A stretch of 64,000 bases of DNA from an uncultured Bacteroidota bacterium (GTDB lineage: Bacteria; Bacteroidota; Bacteroidia; Chitinophagales; Chitinophagaceae), in assembly GCA_903882805.1 (NCBI GenBank), contig CAIRYK010000084.1, positions 1-64,000 on the forward strand, read 5' to 3'. Of the stretch, positions 25,242-33,881 are shown in pieces. The notes beneath the pieces were generated by a model. That model saw nothing but the letters and a program-made list of their open reading frames with translations, was not told the DNA's origin and searched no databases. How positions within the stretch are numbered: the first letter of the stretch is position 1; each line of letters opens with the position of its first letter. The translations under genes and the position numbers were made by a program.

Positions 25242-26432
25242 ATGCAAAACAAAAAAATGAACAGGTCTCTTATATACACGGGCATAGCATTAGTTACCAT
25301 TGCGGCGGCGGCTTGTGGCGGCAGTCAACCTGTTGCGCCAAACCCAGCTAATATGCCGATACCCGTAAACTTATACCAGGTGCAGGCTCAAAAAGCGCTT
25401 TACTTCGATAAGTTTCCGGGTGTTGTAACCGCTACCATGCAGGTAGAACTAAGACCGGTGGCAGAGGGATATGTGACCGGCATATTTTTCACAGAAGGAC
25501 AAAAGGTAGCCAAGGGACAAAGACTATATGCGATAGACGATAGCAAGTATCAGGCTACCTACAATCAGGCGCAGGCTAATGCGCGAGTAGCACAGGCAAA
25601 TCTGGAGCAAGCTCAAAAGGATGCCGACCGATACAACTACCTGAACCAACACGACGCTATAGCAAAACAAACGTTGGACCATGCGCTCACTACCCTGCAA
25701 AATGCCAAAAGTCAACTTGCGGCAGCCAATCAGGATTTGGCAAAGGCAGGTACAGACCTCAACTACTCTATAATAAAAGCGCCGTTCGATGGCACCATTG
25801 GTATATCGCAAGTTAAACTGGGCGCCAATGTAACCAAGGGCGTAACGGTATTCAATACCCTATCTACCGACGGACCGGTAATGGTAGATTTTGCCATAAA
25901 CGAAAAACAAATACCCCGCTTTGCAGAACTGCAACACGCCAAGCCAGCCGATTCAATATTCCATTTGCTGCTGCCCGACAATACACCGTATAAATACACA
26001 GGTGAAATAGCAGTAATAGACCGCGCAATAAATCCGCAAACAGGTACGCTGATTATACGACTAAAATTCCCTAATCCGGATGGCGCGCTCCGCGCAGGTA
26101 TGAGCTGCAACGTAAACGTGCGCAGCGCCGACACCTCTGCCCAATTGGTGGCCCCTATGAAAGCAGTAGTGGAACAAATGGGCGAATATTTTGTATATAC
26201 CGCGTTAGACACGCTCATACCTAACCTGCCAACGCAAAAAGATGCGCCGCCTGCCGTAAAAGGACTGCATGCTATGCAAAAGAAAGTAGTACTTGGGCAA
26301 ACCATTGGCGATAAAGTGATTGTAAAAAGCGGACTACAGCCGGGCGAAGAAATAATAGTAGAAGGCGTGCAAAAACTGCACGACGGCTCGCTGATAACCA
26401 CTAAAGCCCCTGGCGCCGCCGATAAAAAATAA
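25242..26432 (+). CDS. RND efflux periplasmic adaptor (membrane fusion lipoprotein)
   Basis: This 396-aa AcrA/MexA-type protein has a lipoprotein signal with a lipobox ending AAAC (start either at 25242 or at the second Met, MNRSLIY). The order of parts is: beta-barrel/lipoyl half (ELRPVAEGYVTGIFFTEGQKVAKGQ), long alpha hairpin (about 115-185, rich in Ala/Gln: QAQANARVAQANLEQAQKD), second lipoyl half (YSIIKAPFDGTIGISQVKLG), beta-barrel and membrane-proximal domain. It bridges the pump in the inner membrane and the TolC channel. Substrate range cannot be read from it. Confidence 0.93.
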   Translation: MQNKKMNRSLIYTGIALVTIAAAACGGSQPVAPNPANMPIPVNLYQVQAQKALYFDKFPGVVTATMQVELRPVAEGYVTGIFFTEGQKVAKGQRLYAIDDSKYQATYNQAQANARVAQANLEQAQKDADRYNYLNQHDAIAKQTLDHALTTLQNAKSQLAAANQDLAKAGTDLNYSIIKAPFDGTIGISQVKLGANVTKGVTVFNTLSTDGPVMVDFAINEKQIPRFAELQHAKPADSIFHLLLPDNTPYKYTGEIAVIDRAINPQTGTLIIRLKFPNPDGALRAGMSCNVNVRSADTSAQLVAPMKAVVEQMGEYFVYTALDTLIPNLPTQKDAPPAVKGLHAMQKKVVLGQTIGDKVIVKSGLQPGEEIIVEGVQKLHDGSLITTKAPGAADKK

Positions 26433-26524
26433 TCCTAACCCACTACCCTATCATATTGTCAAGTGCGGCGCATTTAGTGTTCAGTCTGGTCTGGCTTGTT
26501 ATTTTGACCTTATATCTATAACAA

Positions 26525-29500
26525 ATGATTGCAAATACTTTTATTAAGCGGCCAGTTACGGCCATTGTCATATCGATAGTGCTGCTATTGGTGGGCTCTA
26601 TATGCATCATGAATTTGTCGGTAGGGCAATATCCCGAGATTACGCCGCCGGTAGTGCAGGTAACGGGGCAGTTTACGGGAGCCGATGCGCAAACGGTGGA
26701 GCAAACCATGGCCACGCCTGTAGAGACACAAATAAACGGCACCCCGGGCATGCAATACCTGCAAAGCAACAGCACCGGTAATGGATCAATGTCTATAAAC
26801 GTAACCTTTGGTATAGGCACCAATATAGACGTGGCCACGCTGGATGTACAAAACAGAGTAAGCATTGCCACACCTCAACTACCCGATGTGGTGAAACGCC
26901 TTGGCCTGACCGTGCGCAAACGCAACCCGAGTATATTAATGCTGGTTGCGCTGTATTCGCCAAACGGAACCCACAATGTAACTTTTGTAGACAATTACAC
27001 GAATATCTTCATTAAAGATGCTTTGCTACGCGTAAAAGGTGTAGGCGATGTGGTGCAACGCACCGACGACTTCAGCATGCGCGTATGGCTGAAACCCGAT
27101 AAACTTGCTGAGTACGGCCTCACCGCCGGCGACATAAACGCAGCCATTGCCGAACAAAACGTACAGGTATCGGCAGGGTCGGTGGGCACGCCGCCGCAGC
27201 TTAGCGATCAGGTATTTGAATACAGCCTGCTGGTAAACGGCCGACTGAATAAAACATCGGATTTTGAGAACATAGTGGTAAAAACCCTACCGGCTACGGG
27301 GGCGCTTGTGTACCTGAAAGATGTAGCGCGCATAGAGCTGGGCAAGTTTTCGTATGCCAGCAATTCTTATGTAGACGGCAAGCGCGCAAGCTACATGCTC
27401 ATTTATCAGGCGCCCGGCAGCAATGCCCTCGACATTGCCGAAGGCGTATATGCAAAAATGGAAGAACTGAAAAAGACCTTCCCTAAAGACATAGATTATA
27501 GCGTACCGTTTGAATCAGTAACGGTTATCAAGGTGTCGCTGCACGAGGTGGTGGTAACGCTGTTTGAGGCATTGGGACTTGTGGCAATAGTGGTATTTCT
27601 GTTTTTGCAAAACTGGCGCGCTACACTTATACCCATGTTGGCGATACCGGTATCTATCATTGGCACATTCATTTTCTTTATACCGCTGGGCTTTACCATC
27701 AATACACTTACTATGTTTGGTTTTGTACTGGCTATAGGTATAGTGGTAGACGATGCCATAGTAGTTGTAGAGGCTGTGCAACACTACATAGATCATCAGA
27801 AAATGAGCGCCCGCGAAGCCACCTACCATGCCATGAAAGACATATCGGGCCCGGTAATAGCCATTGCGCTCATACTGGCTGCGGTATTTGTGCCGGTGGG
27901 ATTTGTACCCGGCATAGTGGGCAGGCTGTATCAGCAATTTGCTATCACCATAGCCATATCGGTATTGCTATCGGCATTTGTGGCGCTATCGCTTACTCCT
28001 GCTCTGTGTATTTTGCTGCTCAAGCCATCGGCAATAAACAAGGATGCAAAAGGCCTCAACCAATTCTTCTATCGGTTTAATGAATGGTTTGGACGATTTA
28101 CCAACAGCTACGCACGCGGCGTTAGCGCCAGTATTAAAGCATCTAAACTGGCAATTATATTGCTGATATGCCTAGGCGTGGGTACTACGCTGTTGTTCAA
28201 AGCCAAACCTACCGGCTTTATACCCCTGGAAGATGATGGCCGTATGTTCATCACCTTCGAGCTGCCCGAGGCATCGTCAACTTCCAGCACGCTCGAGGTA
28301 TTGCATAAGCTGATGAAGGTGATAGGCGAAACGCCCGGTATAGGCCACTATGCGGCTCTGGGCGGACTAAATGTGGTGAACTTCTCTACAAAATCGAACA
28401 GCGGAACTGTGTTTTGCCAGCTAAAACCCTGGGACGAGCGCACTAAGCCCGAAGAGCAGGTGCCTATGCTGATAGACGTACTGAAAAAACGCATTGCCGC
28501 TGCCGGACTTAAACAAGCCAATGTAATTGTCATTCCGCCGCCGCCTATACCCGGCCTCGGACAAACTGCAGGATTCAGCATACAGATACAACAACGCCAG
28601 ACAACCGACGATGTGAAGGCATTTGAAAAAGTAGTGCGCGGCTTTTTGGCCGAAGCCAACAAGCACCCGGCTATAGGTTCGGCGTTCAGCTTTTATGGCG
28701 CGCATACTCCGGCCTACAGCGTAACAGTAGACCGGGAAAAATGCAAAAAAATGGGTGTGTCCATCGCCGATGTTTTTTCTGCCATACAAACCTACATGGG
28801 TAGCTTTTATGTAAACGACATATCTATCTACAACCGCAACTTCCACGTAGTGGTGCAAGCCGATACTACCTACCGCACACTGATAGGAGAAATGGACAAA
28901 TACTATGTGCGCAACCAAACCGGCCAGATGATACCGCTGGGTTCGTTTATTACCTATACCCCCATAGAAACCGCTCCACTCATATCGCACTTCAATATAT
29001 TCAGGTCGGCACAGGTAGACGGCTCGCCAAAGGCAGGCTATAGTAGCGGCCAAGCGCTGGATGCACTCAAAGAAGTAGCTGCCAAAACACTGCCACAAGG
29101 CTATGGCTACGAATTTTCGGGGTTGAGTTATGAGGAACTGCAGGCAGGGTCTAAGACCGTGTACATATTTATATTGTCTATTGTGTTTGTGTTCTTGTTT
29201 TTGGCAGCCTTGTACGAGAGTTGGTCGGTACCGTTCTCAGTATTGCTGTCGGTGCCGGTGGGCGCTTTTGGCGCTATACTTACCCTTACATTGGTACCCT
29301 CGCTCACCAACAATGTGTATGCCCAGATAGGCCTTATAACCCTGATAGGCCTTGCCGCCAAAAACGCCATACTTATAGTAGAGTTTGCCAAAGAAAGTGT
29401 AGACAATGGCGAGGAGTTGATAGCCGCCACCATAAGAGCAGTTACTCTGCGCCTGCGCCCTATCCTGATGACCTCGCTGGCCTTTATACTGGGTGTTATG

Positions 29501-29713
29501 CCATTGGTACTGGCATCGGGCGCCGGAGCAGTGGCGCGCCGCACCATAGGCTTTACTGTGCTGGGCGGCATGGTAGCAGCAAGCTCACTGGCCATATTTA
29601 TAGTACCCGTATTGTTTGTACTCATCACACGCATGTCATATGGCAAACAACGGCTGGCTGAGTTGCAAGCTAATAGAGCGAGCAATGATAAGGGAGGGGG
29701 AAATCCGTCATAG
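26525..29713 (+). CDS. RND multidrug efflux pump, HAE1 family (AcrB-like)
   Basis: This 1062-aa inner-membrane pump starts MIANTFIKRPVTAIVISI, the standard HAE1 N-terminus. It has twelve helices and two large periplasmic loops. The proton-relay Asp pair of helix 4 is in AIGIVVDDAIVVVEAV, and the helix 10 region GLAAKNAILIVEFAKE carries the partner Lys. Other conserved blocks are YPEITPPVVQVTGQFTGADA and GFIPLEDDGRMFI. It uses the proton gradient to export hydrophobic or amphiphilic compounds. It is the last gene of the tolC-adaptor-pump operon, with a 92-base gap after the adaptor. Confidence 0.95.
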   Translation: MIANTFIKRPVTAIVISIVLLLVGSICIMNLSVGQYPEITPPVVQVTGQFTGADAQTVEQTMATPVETQINGTPGMQYLQSNSTGNGSMSINVTFGIGTNIDVATLDVQNRVSIATPQLPDVVKRLGLTVRKRNPSILMLVALYSPNGTHNVTFVDNYTNIFIKDALLRVKGVGDVVQRTDDFSMRVWLKPDKLAEYGLTAGDINAAIAEQNVQVSAGSVGTPPQLSDQVFEYSLLVNGRLNKTSDFENIVVKTLPATGALVYLKDVARIELGKFSYASNSYVDGKRASYMLIYQAPGSNALDIAEGVYAKMEELKKTFPKDIDYSVPFESVTVIKVSLHEVVVTLFEALGLVAIVVFLFLQNWRATLIPMLAIPVSIIGTFIFFIPLGFTINTLTMFGFVLAIGIVVDDAIVVVEAVQHYIDHQKMSAREATYHAMKDISGPVIAIALILAAVFVPVGFVPGIVGRLYQQFAITIAISVLLSAFVALSLTPALCILLLKPSAINKDAKGLNQFFYRFNEWFGRFTNSYARGVSASIKASKLAIILLICLGVGTTLLFKAKPTGFIPLEDDGRMFITFELPEASSTSSTLEVLHKLMKVIGETPGIGHYAALGGLNVVNFSTKSNSGTVFCQLKPWDERTKPEEQVPMLIDVLKKRIAAAGLKQANVIVIPPPPIPGLGQTAGFSIQIQQRQTTDDVKAFEKVVRGFLAEANKHPAIGSAFSFYGAHTPAYSVTVDREKCKKMGVSIADVFSAIQTYMGSFYVNDISIYNRNFHVVVQADTTYRTLIGEMDKYYVRNQTGQMIPLGSFITYTPIETAPLISHFNIFRSAQVDGSPKAGYSSGQALDALKEVAAKTLPQGYGYEFSGLSYEELQAGSKTVYIFILSIVFVFLFLAALYESWSVPFSVLLSVPVGAFGAILTLTLVPSLTNNVYAQIGLITLIGLAAKNAILIVEFAKESVDNGEELIAATIRAVTLRLRPILMTSLAFILGVMPLVLASGAGAVARRTIGFTVLGGMVAASSLAIFIVPVLFVLITRMSYGKQRLAELQANRASNDKGGGNPS

Positions 29714-29759
29714 ATTCCGACAGGAAAGAAAGAGAAAAAGCCATACCCCCATTTCCAAT

Positions 29760-30025
29760 AACTACTGTGTACACACAAGTATTTGGTCACAAAATGGTCT
29801 ACCTACGTATGATATTTTTTGCACAATTGGTTATTAACCAATAAACATTTATAAAAAAATAAAATGAAGGTCATTGCAAGGCACGAAGCAACCTCACGAA
29901 GAGTTTCTTGCGCGAAATTATCAGCGTGAGGTTGCTTCGTGCCTCGCAATGACCCCTTTTTTATGAATATTTTGCCTCGGAAGATTGACATTTCAATATT
30001 ATATACTTGTGTGTACACGGTAGTT
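29760..30025. mobile_element. MITE/REPIN-like element with nested inverted repeats
   Basis: Outer arms of 23 bp (29760-29782, with core GTGTACACACAAGTAT, and 30003-30025) match with one mismatch. Between them is a second inverted repeat of 30 bp (29869-29898 and 29925-29954, one mismatch) with core GGCACGAAGCAACCTCACG and a 26-base loop; its ends read GGTCATTGC / GCAATGACC. A 17-nt perfect palindrome ATTGGTTA-T-TAACCAAT lies at 29826-29842. The inner text resembles the widespread GTCATTGCGAGGCACGAAGCAATCTC repeat of many bacterial genomes. There is no transposase inside; the element would be non-autonomous. Confidence 0.6.
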
Positions 30026-30039
30026 TCCCCATAATCAAC

Positions 30040-30068
30040 AAGTCCCCGGTCATCACTGCCGGGGACTT
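30040..30068. terminator. Terminator between RND pump and formate dehydrogenase
   Basis: AAGTCCCCGG (30040-30049) pairs perfectly with CCGGGGACTT (30059-30068) around a 9-base loop. It lies 26 bases past the formate dehydrogenase stop on the minus strand and can also serve plus-strand transcription. Confidence 0.65.
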
Positions 30069-30093
30069 ATTATTATCGTTAAAAACGTAATCA

Positions 30094-32901
30094 TTACGCC
30101 ATTACCCCGGCATTCTTATACTGCCCCTTACTCTTGCGTATGTTTACCGCTACTACTTTATACTCGGGGCATAGCGCTTCGCTATCGCATACGCTACTGG
30201 TTATGTTGTTCAGCGATATCTCGGGAAAGTGGAAGGTGCTACTTAGCACGCCGGGCTTAACCTCGTCGGTTATTCTGGCTTTTACATCTACCTTGCCTCT
30301 TACCGATTCTACACAAACCATATCGCCTTCGCTAATATTATGTTTTGCGGCATCGGCTGGGTTTATCAGCAATACGTCGTCGGTTATTATAAGTGCATTG
30401 TTGGTTCTGCGGGTCATGGCGCCACAATTATAGTGCTCCAGTTCGCGGTTGGTGGTGATGATGTAGGGATACTCCTTGCCGTTTTTCACCAGCTCTTCCG
30501 ACTCGCGCCAGTCGTTGTACACAAACTTACCCAACCCTCTTTTAAAGGCGCCTATGTGCAGAATATCTGTACCCTTGCCATCTTTGTTTACCGGCCATTG
30601 CTTACCATTCGTGCCCAGCTCGTTCCATTTTACACCCTCAAAGAAGGGGATTATCTGCGAAATTTCCTCCAATACCCATTCTGGATTGTATTCGGGCTGC
30701 GTATAGCCCATACGGTTCATAATATCCACTATTATTTGCCCGTCCGATTTTACGCCCGGTATTGGCTCTACTACTTTATTTACGCGCTGTATCCTTCTTT
30801 CGCCATTGGTAAACGTGCCGCTCTTCTCCAAAAACGACGCTGCAGGCAGCACCACGTCCGCCAATTTAGCGGTCTCGGTCATAAACAATTCCTGCACCAC
30901 AAACAAGTCCAACTTGCCCAATGCCGCTTTTACGTGGTGTGTGTTGGGGTCGGTTTGTGCCATGTCCTCGCCTATCACCCACATAGCTTTCAGCTTGCCA
31001 TTAAGGGCAGCATCATACATTTGCGGTATTTTGTAGCCTACGTAGTTGGGCAGTTTGGCGTTGTAAAAATCTTCATACTTTTTGTGGTATTCGGGTACCG
31101 TTACATCAAAGTATCCGGCGCCCTGATGGGGCTGGCAACCCATATCGGCAGCGCCCTGAACATTGTTTTGTCCGCGCAGTGGGTTTACGCCTACTCCTGG
31201 ACGACCTATGTTGCCGGTTATCATGGCCAGGTCGGTTATCTGCATTATAGCAAATGTGCCTTGCGAATGCTCGGTAACACCCAGTCCGTGAAAACTCATG
31301 GCGTTGGTGGCTGTGGCATAGGCAATAGCAGCCTTGCGCACCAACTCCCTGTCTACACCCGAAACGCGCTCCATTTCATCAATGTCCAGCTTCAGTATGT
31401 TGGCTTTAAATTCTTCGTAGCCCTCTGTGCGGCTGGCTATAAAATTCTTGTCCTCCAGACCCTCTACTATAATATAGTACAGCATCATGTTCAGCACCGC
31501 CACATTAGTGCCGGGGCGTAACTGCAGGTGGTAGGTGGCATATTCTGCCAGCTCAGTGCGCCTTGGGTCTATTACTATACTTGTGCGTCCGCTTATGGCT
31601 ACCTGTTTCAGCTTGGCACCCGTAACCGGATGGCCCGATGTTGGGTTAGCGCCTATCACCATGATACAGTCGGTCAGTTTCAGGTCTTTAATAGAGTTGG
31701 TAGCGGCGCCGGTGCCAAAAGTGCGCTGCATACCCAATGCCGTAGGCGAATGGCATACCCTTGCGCAACTGTCTATATTGTTGGTGCCTATTACTGCCCT
31801 GATGAATTTCTGCATCAGGTAGTTCTCTTCATTCGTTCCGCGCGCGCTCGACACGGCGGCTATGAAATCAGGTCCATTTTCTTGTTTTATCTGGGTAAGC
31901 TTGGCGGCAATATATTCGTAGGCTTCGTCCCATGTGGCGGGCTCAAATACGCCATTGCGCTTTATGAGCGGCGTTTTTAATCGCTCCGGATGATTGTAGA
32001 ACGAGAACGCAAACCGCCCCTTCAGGCAAGTATGACCCTGATTTACATCGGCATCGTAGGGAGCTTGTATAGATTTTACCTTGCCGCCCTTTACCGCTAC
32101 TTCCAGGTTGCAACCCACTCCGCAATAGGTGCATATGGTACGCACCTTTTCGTCTACGGCTATAGATTTAGATTCAAAAATATCTGATATTGCCGAGGTA
32201 GGACATGCCTGAGCACAAGCGCCGCAACTCACACAGTCGGACTGCTCAAAGTTTACTTCCAGACTCTTGATAATGTGGCTGTCGAAACCACGACCGCCCA
32301 TGCTGAGTACAAATTGCCCCTGTACCTCGTCGCACGCGCGCACACAACGGAAACAGTTGATGCACTTCGAGAAATCGGAGGTCATATAGGCATGGCTCTT
32401 GTCTTTTTTGCGGTCGAGGTGGTTTTTGCCTTCGGGGTAGCGCACATCGCGTATGCCCACACGGGCAGCCACTGTTTGCAACTCGCAGTTGTTGTTTACC
32501 TCACAGGTCAGGCAGTCCAGCGGATGGTCGGTGAGCACCAGCTCCACTATGTTTTTACGTAGTTTCTGCACCCTGTCGCTTTCGGGATACACAAACCAGC
32601 CCGGCATAATGGGCGTATGGCACGATGCCATAGTTTTTACAGAGCCGCCCTTAGCCACAGCCACATCTACGCTACACACCCTGCACGACCCAAACGGATC
32701 GAGATTAGGCGCATCGCACAGCGTGGGCGGAGCATATTCGCCAAAATGCCTGCGCAGCAGCGACAATATTGTGTCTCCTTCCAGAATCTCGTAGGGTTCG
32801 TCGTTTACGTAGGCATACTTACCCGTAGCCGGCGCAGGCGCCTTACCACTCCCCATACCGCCCGTATTGGGCTTGCTCTCCACATAATATTGCTTGCTCA
32901 T
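30094..32901 (-). CDS. Formate dehydrogenase alpha subunit (Cys-type, FdhF/FdsA-like)
   Basis: This 935-aa molybdopterin enzyme oxidises formate to CO2. The N-terminus carries a chain of iron-sulfur sites: [2Fe-2S] with Cys62, 73, 76 and 94; a NuoG-like His126-Cys130-133-139 site; two ferredoxin [4Fe-4S] motifs (CINCFRCVRAC at 180-190, CVSCGACAQAC at 223-233); and the Mo-domain [4Fe-4S] CTYCGVGC with Cys292. The metal ligand is Cys383 in SCARVCHSPT, so it is not a selenoprotein. The domain order is that of NAD-linked FdsA enzymes, yet no NuoEF-like FdsB/FdsG, FdhD or molybdenum genes are adjacent. The electron acceptor is thus unknown. Confidence 0.93.
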   Translation of the reverse strand: MSKQYYVESKPNTGGMGSGKAPAPATGKYAYVNDEPYEILEGDTILSLLRRHFGEYAPPTLCDAPNLDPFGSCRVCSVDVAVAKGGSVKTMASCHTPIMPGWFVYPESDRVQKLRKNIVELVLTDHPLDCLTCEVNNNCELQTVAARVGIRDVRYPEGKNHLDRKKDKSHAYMTSDFSKCINCFRCVRACDEVQGQFVLSMGGRGFDSHIIKSLEVNFEQSDCVSCGACAQACPTSAISDIFESKSIAVDEKVRTICTYCGVGCNLEVAVKGGKVKSIQAPYDADVNQGHTCLKGRFAFSFYNHPERLKTPLIKRNGVFEPATWDEAYEYIAAKLTQIKQENGPDFIAAVSSARGTNEENYLMQKFIRAVIGTNNIDSCARVCHSPTALGMQRTFGTGAATNSIKDLKLTDCIMVIGANPTSGHPVTGAKLKQVAISGRTSIVIDPRRTELAEYATYHLQLRPGTNVAVLNMMLYYIIVEGLEDKNFIASRTEGYEEFKANILKLDIDEMERVSGVDRELVRKAAIAYATATNAMSFHGLGVTEHSQGTFAIMQITDLAMITGNIGRPGVGVNPLRGQNNVQGAADMGCQPHQGAGYFDVTVPEYHKKYEDFYNAKLPNYVGYKIPQMYDAALNGKLKAMWVIGEDMAQTDPNTHHVKAALGKLDLFVVQELFMTETAKLADVVLPAASFLEKSGTFTNGERRIQRVNKVVEPIPGVKSDGQIIVDIMNRMGYTQPEYNPEWVLEEISQIIPFFEGVKWNELGTNGKQWPVNKDGKGTDILHIGAFKRGLGKFVYNDWRESEELVKNGKEYPYIITTNRELEHYNCGAMTRRTNNALIITDDVLLINPADAAKHNISEGDMVCVESVRGKVDVKARITDEVKPGVLSSTFHFPEISLNNITSSVCDSEALCPEYKVVAVNIRKSKGQYKNAGVMA

Positions 32902-33203
32902 AGCTCTTTATTTAAAAGCGTTTCTGATTAGTTGATAGTACATAGCACGCCCAAAAACACAAGGCAGCGCAATAGAACGCAACGCGGCTATCAGCCCCGC
33001 AAAACGTTCTAACGATCAAATTTAATTAATATTCCTGAAAAAGTGCAATGTGAATTTGTGATAGGAATGGTGGGGTTACCGAGATATCTTAGCCTTTTAA
33101 TACTGAGGATCAAAGACCTAAAATATTTGCTAAAAGCTGTTTGAACCTATATTAAATACAAAATAGGCAGTTTTATTATTCGCACACCTTAATGCACTGC
33201 TAC
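32902..33203. other. Intergenic region upstream of formate dehydrogenase
   Basis: About 300 bases with no gene. One composite hairpin is seen (TAGAACG near 32973 with CGTTCTA near 33014, inner GCGG/CCGC pairing). No promoter box matching TAnnTTTG was found near the formate dehydrogenase start. Confidence 0.35.
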
Positions 33204-33413
33204 TCATACGACCTCATCTTCATACCATAGTACTTCTTCTATTTGCATACCGAATACCTTTGCAATATCGTAAGCCAGTTTTAACGATGGGTTATACTTA
33301 TTATTTTCCAGATGGCCGATGGTTTCCCTGCGAATAGATACTTTCTGTGCAAGTTCGTCTTGGGTAAGATTATGACGCGCTCTCAACTCTTTAATTCGGT
33401 TTTTTAACACCAT
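33204..33413 (-). CDS. XRE-family helix-turn-helix regulator
   Basis: This 69-aa single-domain DNA-binding protein (Cro/C1 type) has an HTH in [40 protein letters not shown]. It ends with the acidic tail [11 protein letters not shown], as in the YozG/small-HTH group. The ATG is 10 bases after the stop of the membrane protein gene upstream, so the two are co-transcribed. In this arrangement the HTH protein commonly represses its own operon. Confidence 0.92.
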   Translation of the reverse strand: MVLKNRIKELRARHNLTQDELAQKVSIRRETIGHLENNKYNPSLKLAYDIAKVFGMQIEEVLWYEDEVV

Positions 33414-33423
33414 CAGCTACAGG

Positions 33424-33765
33424 TTATTGCGCAAATTTATCATAAACAGTAAAGGAAATGGACGCAACTATGGATATTGTTGCTAATGATATTTCGAGAG
33501 CGAACACTATTCTATCGGTAGAGGGCGAAGAAGTAACATAAAACATAAGCGCAGACAGACACACCAGCGAAGCGATAAATCCATTTCGTGCGGCCCGGTC
33601 AATATTCGTTTTCATTCGCTCATCCATATTTACTTTTATAAAACTATAGAAAGATAAAAAAGAGAGGAACGTTAGCCAATCGTTATTTCCAGTAATTGGC
33701 GCAAGGGCCGCCAATGCGCTTAGCGCTGTGAGGGATGCGATAATTTTGTTTTTCTCGATCTTCAT
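33424..33765 (-). CDS. Small membrane protein, DUF3796-like
   Basis: From the ATG at 33765 this is 113 aa with about four hydrophobic segments: two in the first half (ASLTALSALAALAPI and LTFLSFLSFYSFI), then a polar stretch VNMDERMKTNIDRAARNGFIAS, then two more helices. The order 'two helices - DER...N..KAARNGF - two helices' resembles DUF3796 proteins, which are usually paired with a small XRE regulator as here. Role unknown. The start at 33765 is preferred over 33804 because a perfect promoter covers the stretch upstream. Confidence 0.7.
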   Translation of the reverse strand: MKIEKNKIIASLTALSALAALAPITGNNDWLTFLSFLSFYSFIKVNMDERMKTNIDRAARNGFIASLVCLSALMFYVTSSPSTDRIVFALEISLATISIVASISFTVYDKFAQ

Positions 33766-33790
33766 GCTATATATTTTTATCATTTTGCTA

Positions 33791-33821
33791 CAAATATATA
33801 ACATTTAGGCAGTGTTGCAAA
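33791..33821 (-). promoter_or_regulatory. Full-consensus Bacteroidota promoter
   Basis: On the minus strand: TTTG (33818-33821), exactly 19 bases, then TATATTTG (33791-33798). This matches TTTG-N19-TAnnTTTG and lies 25 bases before the ATG of the DUF3796-like gene. It is the best complete promoter in the window. Confidence 0.7.
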
Positions 33822-33881
33822 TTATTTCAACCTACTTGAGCTTAATTTCTTATTCAAGTTGTGCACATAAATACTCCCCCA

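Noticed and set aside
29130-29661. Plus-strand frames inside the 3' end of the RND pump gene
   Set aside because: Alternate frames of a highly conserved HAE1 gene, with no domain of their own.
30340-31521. Long open frame opposite the formate dehydrogenase gene (393 codons)
   Set aside because: It is antisense to a clear iron-sulfur/Mo enzyme with all motifs intact; the predicted product is Tyr/Val/Gly-rich without domain, typical of a shadow frame.
30094-32901. Possible selenocysteine formate dehydrogenase
   Set aside because: The residue in the RVxHSP position is encoded by a normal Cys codon, and no in-frame TGA occurs.
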